In this document: positions 57,034 to 64,000 of the stretch, in pieces
Numbering within the stretch: position 1 is the stretch's first letter
Layout of the letters: every line of letters begins with the position of its first letter
Origin: Psychroserpens damuponensis
Lineage (GTDB): Bacteria; Bacteroidota; Bacteroidia; Flavobacteriales; Flavobacteriaceae
Assembly: GCF_000826655.1 (NCBI RefSeq)
Contig: NZ_JXJO01000002.1
Span: 1 to 64,000 of the forward strand
Reading direction: 5' to 3'
Length of the DNA stretch: 64,000 nucleotides
Translations under genes and position numbers: made by a program
Notes under the pieces: model-generated
The model's input: the letters and a program-made list of their open reading frames with translations, nothing else
Database searches by the model: none
Told to the model about the DNA's origin: nothing

Positions 57034-58200
57034 TTATACACCATTCTTCTTATAAGCCTTATACCAACGTTCTGGTATTTTACCATGACTTGCCTCTTTA
57101 TAATCTTCGTGCGTGCATGGTAATAACGTATGCTTTTTTAATTTATTATTAACATTTGGCAAAAAAGGTATTTCAATCCACCAACGTCCAGTTTTTAAAC
57201 TTTTATAAAATATTAATTCTTCATTTTCAATCAATACATTATATTTTTGATGAGAATTAGGGTTAGAAAAAATATCATCATTGACTCTACAATTATAGCC
57301 TTCTATAAAATACCAAATTATTTGTGATATTAACATAGGTGTTGCATCTAATTCATTGGTAGATTTAAACTCATAAATACCAAATGACGATACTTTATTA
57401 CTAATACCAGCGTATCTTGAAATCGTACATATTTCCTTGCCATCTAAACCATTAGGTGAAAATTTCTGCTTAGCGCCTACTTCAGAAGCTCTCACAGATT
57501 TCAAATCTAATGTGACAATGTGCGCATCTCTCATTACAGGTTCTACCAAATTAATTGCATGAGTAACTTCGCCTAATCTGTAAGATTCGAAGTAGAGTTT
57601 CTCCATTAAATCAATTTCCTCTTGCGAATTAAAGTAGGTTTGGTAACCGACAACAGAATAATTAAACAGGTTGTATGGTTGTTCTAATATCACTTTTCCG
57701 AGGAAACTATTATTTTTCATTTCTACGGAAGCGTCACCAAGATCAAAATTAGAATCTACGTTGACAATATTTACCATTGGTGACATGGTATCGTAAGCAC
57801 GGTAATTAGCATATGTTAGATCTTGACTTCCTCCTATTATTATAGGTATCACTTTTTGCTCTATTAAAACTGAAATGATTGTACGCAAGGCGTAATATGT
57901 GTCTTCAATCGTTGCACCTGCAGGAATATCTCCCAGATCGGCAATACTAGCATGCCAATTTCCAGGAAATAATGCATATAATGACGTTCTAATGGTGTCG
58001 AAATTTAATTCTTCACCCATATAATTGACATCATTACGATTTTCCTGTACACCTATAATGGCAAGGTTAACTCCTTTTAAGTCTGGAATACCTTCTTTAG
58101 CAGAATGAATTTTAATTTTTTTCCCTAATGCTTGCTCAGACAATAGTTCGTTATGAGCTAAAACCGAATCAGATACAGGAGATAAAAAATTAAAATTCAT
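57034..58200 (-). CDS. Arginase/ureohydrolase-fold protein with eroded metal-binding motifs
   Basis: This 388-residue protein has the arginase/formimidoylglutamase fold by pattern, but metal ligands are replaced. The GGDHS motif reads GGSQD, the DAHxD motif reads DSNFD, and the SxDxDxxDP motif reads LDLKSVRAS. At least the histidines of the first two motifs are gone. It is probably not a manganese hydrolase, despite the usual formimidoylglutamase annotation of relatives. It lies 7 bases before the end of topA on the same strand and upstream of gldK, a conserved flavobacterial neighbourhood, which may suggest a structural or regulatory role. Confidence 0.75.
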   Translation of the reverse strand: MNFNFLSPVSDSVLAHNELLSEQALGKKIKIHSAKEGIPDLKGVNLAIIGVQENRNDVNYMGEELNFDTIRTSLYALFPGNWHASIADLGDIPAGATIEDTYYALRTIISVLIEQKVIPIIIGGSQDLTYANYRAYDTMSPMVNIVNVDSNFDLGDASVEMKNNSFLGKVILEQPYNLFNYSVVGYQTYFNSQEEIDLMEKLYFESYRLGEVTHAINLVEPVMRDAHIVTLDLKSVRASEVGAKQKFSPNGLDGKEICTISRYAGISNKVSSFGIYEFKSTNELDATPMLISQIIWYFIEGYNCRVNDDIFSNPNSHQKYNVLIENEELIFYKSLKTGRWWIEIPFLPNVNNKLKKHTLLPCTHEDYKEASHGKIPERWYKAYKKNGV

Positions 58201-58207
58201 GATTTAC

Positions 58208-60730
58208 TTATTTCTTAGTAGTTGTTTTCTTTTTAGCAGTTGCTTTCTTTTTTGGTGCTGCCTTTTTCTTTGGCGCTTTTTTCTTTGGCGCTTTCTTTTC
58301 TATTTCTGCTTTAGCTTCTTCTAAAGTCATATCTGTAACATCGACCGTTTTAGGAAGCTCTACTTTTATTTTACCTTTTATAATATTGTGTCTTCCCCAT
58401 CTTGCTTTTTCAACACAAATTCCTTCGTCTTCCCAATTGTGAATGACTTTATCAATTTCCTTTTGAATTTTTTCTTCTACCAGTGTTACAATATCATTGT
58501 CAGATAAATTATCCCAATCATATTTTTTGTTAACATTGATAAACATGCCGTTCCATTTAATAAAAGGCCCAAAACGCCCTTTACCTTTTTGAACCGGTAA
58601 ATCTTTATACATATAAATTGGCGCATCGGCTTTTTGCTTCTCTTTAATAAGCTCAATGGCCTGATCCATTTCTACATCTAAGGGGTTGGTACCTTTTGGA
58701 AGTGACACATATGCTTTACCAAATTTCACGTATGGCCCAAAACGGCCATTGTTTACCTCAACAGGTTCGTCTTCATAGGTCCCTAAACTTTTAGGGAGTT
58801 TAAACAAATCCATTGCTTCTTCATACGTAATTGTAGTTAATTGTTGATCTGGTGATAAACTTGCAAAGGTTGGTTTTTCTTCATCATCAACAGTTCCTAT
58901 TTGAACCATTGGACCAAATTTACCTAAACGCACACTTACTTGCTTGCCAGATTTAGGATCTGTACCTAAAATACGTTCTCCAGATTCTCTTTCTGCATTT
59001 TCCTGAACATCAACAACAACAGGATGAAATCCTTTGTAGAATTCTTTCATTATTTTTTTCCAATCCTCTTTACCTTCTGCGATTTCATCAAAATCGGCCT
59101 CTACTTTAGCGGTAAAGTTATAATCTAGGATATTTCCGAAGTGATTCACCAAAAAGTCGGTCACAATCATACCAATATCGGTAGGAATTAGCTTGCCTTT
59201 ATCGCTATTCACTTTTTCGGTTAAACTATTATCTGTGAGTTTACCGTCTTGTAATAAAAGTTGCGTGTACTCACGCTCAACACCTTCGTTAGATCCTTTT
59301 TCTACGTAATTTCTATTTTGGATTGTAGAAATAGTTGGTGCATACGTTGACGGTCTACCAATACCTAATTCTTCTAATTGTTTTACTAGAGAGGCTTCTG
59401 TAAAACGATAAGGTGCGCGAGAAAAACGTTCTGTTGCTGTAATGAAACTATTTAACAATGTCTCATTAACTTTCATAGCTGGCAACATCCCTTCTTGCTC
59501 TGTATCTTCATCATCTGTACCTTCTAGATAGACTTTTAAAAAACCTTCAAAAGTAATGACTTCACCATTAGCCGTAAAGGTTTCTTTGTGTGTTGAGGCG
59601 TCAATCTTTACGTTGGTACGTTCTAATTGTGCATCACTCATTTGAGACGCAATAGCTCGTTTCCAAATTAAATCGTACAGTTTTGCTTGGTCGCGTTCAA
59701 TATCTACAGAGTGCTTTTTAAAATCTGTAGGTCTAATGGCTTCGTGAGCTTCTTGAGCACCTTTAGATTTCCCTTTATATTGTCTTGATTTACTATATTT
59801 CTCACCATAAGCAGCTTCAATTTCTGCTTTTGCGCCTTTACGAGCTTCATCAGATAAATTTACACTATCAGTTCTCATATAGGTAATCAAACCAGCCTCA
59901 TATAATCGTTGCGCATTTTGCATCGTTCTACTCACCGAAAACCCAATTTTTCTGGAGGCTTCTTGCTGTAATGTTGATGTTGTAAATGGTGCTGCTGGTG
60001 ATTTTTTTGCTGGTTTTTGAGTTAAATCAGCGACTTTAAAATCTGCATTTGCATTAGATTCTAAAAATGCATAAGCTTCTTTTTTTGTTTTAAAGTTCTT
60101 CGGAAGCTTAGCTTTGAATGATTGTCCGTCTTCATTTGAAAATTCAGCATCAATTCTATAGGATGCTTCAGGTGAAAACTCAGTAATTTCTCGTTCTCTC
60201 TCTACAATTAATCGTACTGAAACAGATTGCACACGTCCTGCCGACAAACCACCTTTAACCTTTCTCCATAATACTGGAGACAATTCATACCCTACAATTC
60301 TATCTAATACACGACGTGCTTGTTGTGCATCTACCAAATCATAATCAATATCTCTTGGGTTTTCAATAGCGTTTTGAATAGCGCTTTTCGTAATCTCATG
60401 AAAAACGATACGCTTTGTTTTTGCTTTATCAAGCCCAAGTGTTTCAGCTAAATGCCATGCAATTGCTTCCCCTTCTCGATCCTCATCACTTGCTAACCAC
60501 ACAACATCTGCTTTTTTTGCAAGATCTTTTAGTTTTTTAACAACATCTTTTTTATCTCTAGAAACTTGATATTTGGGATCAAAATCACCTTCTACATCAA
60601 CTCCTAACTCCTTTGAAGGCAAGTCTGCAATATGTCCAAAACTAGATTCTACTTTAAAATCTTTACCAAGAAATTTCTCTATGGTTTTGGCTTTTGCTGG
60701 TGACTCTACAATGACTAAATTCTTCGGCAT
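58208..60730 (-). CDS. topA: DNA topoisomerase I
   Basis: This 840-residue enzyme has the TOPRIM domain (LVIVESPAKAKTIEKFLG; acidic SDEDREGEAIAWHL at 81-94), the active-site tyrosine Tyr284 in GLITYMRTDSVNLS, and the cleavage/strand-passage domains. Instead of C-terminal zinc fingers it has repeated topoisomerase C-terminal modules (RFGPYVKFGKAYVSLPKG, KGRFGPFIKWNG), and a long lysine/alanine-rich basic tail of about 30 residues. It relaxes negative supercoils. Start and length are typical for Bacteroidota. It probably shares a transcript with the arginase-fold gene. Confidence 0.96.
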   Translation of the reverse strand: MPKNLVIVESPAKAKTIEKFLGKDFKVESSFGHIADLPSKELGVDVEGDFDPKYQVSRDKKDVVKKLKDLAKKADVVWLASDEDREGEAIAWHLAETLGLDKAKTKRIVFHEITKSAIQNAIENPRDIDYDLVDAQQARRVLDRIVGYELSPVLWRKVKGGLSAGRVQSVSVRLIVEREREITEFSPEASYRIDAEFSNEDGQSFKAKLPKNFKTKKEAYAFLESNANADFKVADLTQKPAKKSPAAPFTTSTLQQEASRKIGFSVSRTMQNAQRLYEAGLITYMRTDSVNLSDEARKGAKAEIEAAYGEKYSKSRQYKGKSKGAQEAHEAIRPTDFKKHSVDIERDQAKLYDLIWKRAIASQMSDAQLERTNVKIDASTHKETFTANGEVITFEGFLKVYLEGTDDEDTEQEGMLPAMKVNETLLNSFITATERFSRAPYRFTEASLVKQLEELGIGRPSTYAPTISTIQNRNYVEKGSNEGVEREYTQLLLQDGKLTDNSLTEKVNSDKGKLIPTDIGMIVTDFLVNHFGNILDYNFTAKVEADFDEIAEGKEDWKKIMKEFYKGFHPVVVDVQENAERESGERILGTDPKSGKQVSVRLGKFGPMVQIGTVDDEEKPTFASLSPDQQLTTITYEEAMDLFKLPKSLGTYEDEPVEVNNGRFGPYVKFGKAYVSLPKGTNPLDVEMDQAIELIKEKQKADAPIYMYKDLPVQKGKGRFGPFIKWNGMFINVNKKYDWDNLSDNDIVTLVEEKIQKEIDKVIHNWEDEGICVEKARWGRHNIIKGKIKVELPKTVDVTDMTLEEAKAEIEKKAPKKKAPKKKAAPKKKATAKKKTTTKK

Positions 60731-60845
60731 ACATGATTTTTTGAAGCTACAAATGTATGAGAAAAATAAGTTATGTTCCTAATTTATGTGTGTTTCGATT
60801 GTAATTTGTCTTAAAAAAGCGTTATTTCATCTATCAAAAAGCATA

Positions 60846-60876
60846 AAAAAAGTCTGAACCAAATCCAGACCTTTAC
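60846..60876 (-). terminator. Intrinsic terminator after the 60.9-kb lipoprotein gene
   Basis: On the minus strand GTCTGG and TTCAGAC arms with an ATTTGG loop are followed by seven T, about 25 bases downstream of the lipoprotein stop. It separates that gene from topA. Confidence 0.65.
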
Positions 60877-60901
60877 ATCACTATATAACCGAACAAATCA
60901 C

Positions 60902-61342
60902 TTAATAGGTATAAGTAATTGGCTCTTCAAAACCTTCAATATTTAAAATAATTTCGTTACTACCTTCTATTTGAATTGGTGTGACATCAAATGAACGTTG
61001 TTGAGTAAATACAGCTAAACAAACTTCATCATTACTTAATACAAATTTTAAATACCGTTGCTCTGGTGAGGATTCTGCAACTGTGCCTGAATCTACCATT
61101 ACCATACTCCATGAATTCCCATCACAGCCACTGGCTTCAATAGTAATAGACAAACAATTATCTACAATAACAGCTTCTGTTAGGGTATAAAAATCAGAAG
61201 TTGCAGTGTCATAAAACCCATTATCTACAACTACAGTTTGATCACAAGGCGTTGTACTATTTAAATCGTCATCATCACATTGTGTATTCATGAATAATAA
61301 TGTGAAACAAAAAAAAGAGATAATAATTTTAGAAATTTTCAT
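60902..61342 (-). CDS. Small lipoprotein of unknown function
   Basis: This 146-residue protein has a lipoprotein signal (...LLFMNTQC, Cys near residue 22) followed by an Asp-rich start (DDDDLNS). The mature part is a beta-rich single domain with two further cysteine pairs (TPCDQTVVVDNG, LSITIEASGCDG). I recognise no named family. It is probably an outer-membrane or surface-exposed lipoprotein. It lies 31 bases downstream of the membrane-protein gene on the same strand. Confidence 0.7.
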   Translation of the reverse strand: MKISKIIISFFCFTLLFMNTQCDDDDLNSTTPCDQTVVVDNGFYDTATSDFYTLTEAVIVDNCLSITIEASGCDGNSWSMVMVDSGTVAESSPEQRYLKFVLSNDEVCLAVFTQQRSFDVTPIQIEGSNEIILNIEGFEEPITYTY

Positions 61343-61373
61343 GCGTGTTATTTTTTATAAGATGCAGAATTAA

Positions 61374-62156
61374 TTAAAAGGTTGCGTCATTAGGGTTATT
61401 AATTCCTATTTGTTTGACTTCATTAACATTTTCATCAAAACCAATTACCTTTTTATAGATAAAGTATAAAGGAATTGCCGCGAATGAAGCTGTCGCAAAA
61501 ATCCCAACACCACACATTAGCATACCAACCATTTGCGCCAGCCATCCTGATACTAAAGTAACACCAAATGTGATTAGCCATTTTTTATTTCCTAATTCAA
61601 AACTAGCTTTTATAAGATTAGAACTAGATATTTCTGGATTAAAAGCATAGATAACAACTAATAAATTAAGTGGTACCATCACGTAAATTAGCGGAAACAC
61701 ACATAATAGCATGGCTAACAAACCAATCCCAAAATAGGCTAATGATAAGCCAATAGTTTTTGAGCGGTAAGGTTTCCGAAGAAAAAAGAGGTAGTCATCC
61801 TTAGCTATTATACTTAAATCCTTTTGGCGCATAATTCTATACAAACCAGCCTTTAACCCAAATGTCATCACGAGCATAACAAACATAAAACAGACATATA
61901 TAAGCATTAATACAATAACAAGAATAAATTGCCAGCCTCCAATAAAACCTGGACTTTCAGCACTCATAATTGAGATAAAAAGCACTGGAACATATATAAC
62001 TATCACGAACGGAATAATAATTGCAAACATAATTAGGATCATTAAAAATCCTTGAAGCCAAACTTTTTTAAAAAGTTCAATACTTTCATTTAAAAGATCA
62101 CCAAAATCGAGTTGCCTTGCATGGCTAATTTTGTGTTGAATTTCTGCAAATAACAT
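61374..62156 (-). CDS. Polytopic membrane protein of unknown function
   Basis: This 260-residue protein has a short soluble start (FAEIQHKISHARQLDFGDLLNESIELFKKVW) and five or six membrane helices (LMILIMFAIIIPFVIVIYV, ILVIVLMLIYVCFMFVMLV and others), ending in a polar tail. The pattern resembles bacterial glycerophosphoryl-like or DUF975/DUF4013-type integral membrane proteins, but no decisive motif is present. Confidence 0.7.
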   Translation of the reverse strand: MLFAEIQHKISHARQLDFGDLLNESIELFKKVWLQGFLMILIMFAIIIPFVIVIYVPVLFISIMSAESPGFIGGWQFILVIVLMLIYVCFMFVMLVMTFGLKAGLYRIMRQKDLSIIAKDDYLFFLRKPYRSKTIGLSLAYFGIGLLAMLLCVFPLIYVMVPLNLLVVIYAFNPEISSSNLIKASFELGNKKWLITFGVTLVSGWLAQMVGMLMCGVGIFATASFAAIPLYFIYKKVIGFDENVNEVKQIGINNPNDATF

Positions 62157-62232
62157 AATTATTTCTGCTTTGATTATTTTATCAAATAAAGTAAATTAAA
62201 ATGCATCTTCAAAACAAAATCTACTATGACAC

Positions 62233-62265
62233 TTTGTCACAGTCTTTCAAATTATAGTATCTTTG
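62233..62265 (+). promoter_or_regulatory. Promoter of miaB
   Basis: TTTG at 62233-62236 and TATCTTTG at 62258-62265 match the Bacteroidota -33 (TTTG) and -7 (TAnnTTTG) elements with a 21-base spacer. They leave about 65 bases of leader before the miaB start. Confidence 0.6.
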
Positions 62266-62329
62266 CATGTTTATTGACTACTAAAATTTAAATTGACTCT
62301 TCTCAATATTTTGAGATTGCACACTATAT

Positions 62330-63772
62330 ATGGATAACACTATTGATGAAAGCAAACAGGGTAACAACCTTGTATTAGAACAAAAAGAAGGAAACAGCAG
62401 AAAACTTTTTATAGAAAGTTATGGCTGCGCTATGAATTTTAGCGATAGCGAAATTGTAGCTTCCATACTTTCTGATCAAGGTTTCAACACCACACAAAGT
62501 CTCGAAGAAGCCGACTTGGTTTTAGTTAACACCTGCTCTATTAGAGATAAAGCAGAACAAACCGTTAGAAAACGTTTAGAAAAATACAATGCCGTAAAAC
62601 GCATTAACCCAAAAATGAAAGTTGGTGTTCTTGGTTGTATGGCTGAGCGGTTAAAAACTAAATTTTTAGAAGAAGAAAAAATTGTAGACCTCGTTGTTGG
62701 ACCAGATGCTTACAAAGACCTACCTAACCTTTTAGCTGAAGTTGACGACGGTAGAGATGCTATTAATGTCATACTATCTAAGGACGAAACTTATGGCGAC
62801 GTTTCTCCAGTTAGGCTGAATACCAATGGTGTGTCTGCACTAGTTTCTATTACGCGTGGTTGTGATAATATGTGCACGTTTTGCGTGGTACCTTTTACAC
62901 GAGGACGCGAGCGCAGCCGAGACCCTCAAAGCATTATAACAGAAATTAATGATTTATGGAGCAAAGGCTATAAAGAAATCACGCTTTTGGGTCAAAATGT
63001 AGATAGTTATTTATGGTATGGTGGCGGACTCAAAAAGGATTTCACAAAAGCCAGTGACATGCAAAAAGCAACTGCAGTTCATTTCCCGCAATTACTAGAA
63101 ATGTGTGCCATGGCACAACCCAAAATGCGCATTCGATTCTCTACTTCTAATCCGCAAGATTTAACACTAGACGTTATTCATACCATGGCAAAATATGATA
63201 ACATTTGTAAACACATTCATTTACCAGTACAAAGTGGAAGTAATCGCATTTTAAAAGAAATGAATAGATTACATACGCGAGAAGAATATTTTGAACTCAT
63301 TGATAATATTAGACGTATTCTCCCAGAATGCTCTATTAGCCAAGATATGATTGCTGGTTTTCCTACGGAAACAGAACAAGACCATCAAGACACCTTAAGT
63401 TTAATGCAATACGTTAAGTATAACTTTGGATTTATGTACATGTACTCTGAACGTCCAGGAACTTTAGCAGAACGAAAATTAGAAGATGATATACCAGAAG
63501 ATGTTAAGAAACGACGTTTAGCAGAGATTGTGCAATTACAACGTGAACTTGGAGCAGAGCAAATAGAAAAATACATAAATACCACAGTTGAAGTCCTTGT
63601 AGAGCGTGAGTCTAAAAAATCAAACCAGCAATGGTCTGGTAAAACCTCACAGAATATTGTTGCTGTTTTTCCTAAAGAACATTATAATGTTGGAGATTTG
63701 GTTAAAGTCAAGGTGCTAGATTGTACTAGTGCGACTTTAATTGGAGAGGCTGTTGGGTATTCAAAAAAATAA
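62330..63772 (+). CDS. miaB: tRNA-2-methylthio-N6-dimethylallyladenosine synthase MiaB
   Basis: This 480-residue radical-SAM methylthiotransferase starts with an N-terminal [4Fe-4S] UPF0004 domain (FIESYGCAMNFSDSEI, NTCSIRDKAEQTV, GCMAERLK), then the radical-SAM CxxxCxxC motif (RGCDNMCTFCVVPFTRGRERSR) and a C-terminal TRAM domain (VEVLVERESKK to VLDCTSATLIGEAV). It converts i6A37 to ms2i6A37 in tRNAs that read U-starting codons. All six cysteines of the two clusters are present. It is downstream of a clear promoter. Confidence 0.96.
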   Translation: MDNTIDESKQGNNLVLEQKEGNSRKLFIESYGCAMNFSDSEIVASILSDQGFNTTQSLEEADLVLVNTCSIRDKAEQTVRKRLEKYNAVKRINPKMKVGVLGCMAERLKTKFLEEEKIVDLVVGPDAYKDLPNLLAEVDDGRDAINVILSKDETYGDVSPVRLNTNGVSALVSITRGCDNMCTFCVVPFTRGRERSRDPQSIITEINDLWSKGYKEITLLGQNVDSYLWYGGGLKKDFTKASDMQKATAVHFPQLLEMCAMAQPKMRIRFSTSNPQDLTLDVIHTMAKYDNICKHIHLPVQSGSNRILKEMNRLHTREEYFELIDNIRRILPECSISQDMIAGFPTETEQDHQDTLSLMQYVKYNFGFMYMYSERPGTLAERKLEDDIPEDVKKRRLAEIVQLQRELGAEQIEKYINTTVEVLVERESKKSNQQWSGKTSQNIVAVFPKEHYNVGDLVKVKVLDCTSATLIGEAVGYSKK

Positions 63773-63784
63773 AACTTTATAATT

Positions 63785-64000
63785 ATGAATCTGAAACATA
63801 TACTTATAATTTTCTCAATTTTTAGTTTCTATAATGCTTCTGCACAGTTTGAACCAAAACTTGACAAGGTTTATAATGGAACTCTTGCCATAGAAGGCAA
63901 TAGAATGATTAATAACATTTCAATTCACCTTTCATTTGATACCGATTCTATAATTAAAAAATTTAGTACTGATTATGGGTCATATAAAATTGTTGAGAAT
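63785..64000 (+). CDS. Exported protein, cut by the window end
   Basis: ATG 63785 opens a frame that runs to the window edge (72 codons). It has a signal peptide (MNLKHILIIFSIFSFYNASA|Q) and a beta-rich start (GTLAIEGNRMINNISIHLSF). It begins 12 bases after miaB. No family can be called from the fragment. Confidence 0.6.
   Translation, partial: MNLKHILIIFSIFSFYNASAQFEPKLDKVYNGTLAIEGNRMINNISIHLSFDTDSIIKKFSTDYGSYKIVEN

Overview
The window is AT-rich chromosomal DNA of a marine-type member of the Bacteroidota, most likely family Flavobacteriaceae. The evidence is an intact gldK-gldL-gldM-gldN block (gliding and type IX secretion core), a protein with a type IX C-terminal sorting domain, TAnnTTTG-type -7 promoter boxes, and Bacteroidota families such as ELWxxDGT repeats, DUF6443-type Rhs proteins, a 60-residue CPXCG protein and LytS/LytTR pairs. 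The genus cannot be fixed by reading alone.

Region 1 (1-9.3 kb) is accessory DNA. Gene units are separated by copies of a ~135-bp repeat (1-28 partial, 3080-3214, 5611-5742, 7525-7659). The outermost bases of the repeat differ between copies, but the two ends of each gene unit are complementary to one another, which is the behaviour of integron attC sites. The units carry a serine hydrolase with a LytS/LytTR pair, an ELWxxDGT surface protein broken by one stop codon, an exported flavodoxin-Rid fusion, and a small exported orphan. Two decayed copies of one IS3-family element are scattered among them. The region ends in the first ~35 codons of a dead tyrosine integrase.

Region 2 (9.3-41.28 kb) is a ~32-kb integrative island in the 3' end of an initiator tRNA-Met gene (41239-41311, minus strand). 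A 45-bp direct repeat of the tRNA 3' end (9304-9348 and 41236-41280) marks its borders, and its tyrosine integrase (39841-41184) lies next to the intact tRNA. Inside each border, GTGTTC-like direct repeats spaced exactly 12 bp look like integrase arm sites. The cargo is a nearly complete type II secretion (T2SS)-like system in two blocks. The minus-strand block (9.5-13.5 kb) has lipoprotein, GspC-, GspK-, GspI/H- and GspJ-like proteins and GspF. The plus-strand block (24.3-31.1 kb) has a response regulator, GspG-like pilin, prepilin peptidase, GspE, GspD, and GspL- and GspM-like proteins. Between them lie an Rhs/YD-repeat module (two ~1,230-residue proteins plus a TPM-domain lipoprotein), two paralogous response regulators, an IS1-family transposase and an XRE regulator. 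Downstream is a two-gene candidate anti-phage module: a 2,142-residue STAND NTPase with a possible Cap4-like nuclease N-terminus, and a 232-residue partner.

Region 3 (41.3-64 kb) is conserved core genome: LRR protein, CPXCG protein, an RND efflux operon, ABC-F ATPase, DUF983 protein, FAD oxidoreductase, gldKLMN, an arginase-fold protein with eroded metal sites, topA, a lipoprotein, a membrane protein, miaB and the start of one more exported protein.

The most interesting candidate system is the island-borne T2SS-like machine wrapped around the Rhs module. I infer, without proof, that the two response regulators control the machine and that the Rhs proteins or their products are its clients. 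The attC-like cassette run and the tandem-island footprint are separate signs that this locus is a recombination hot spot.
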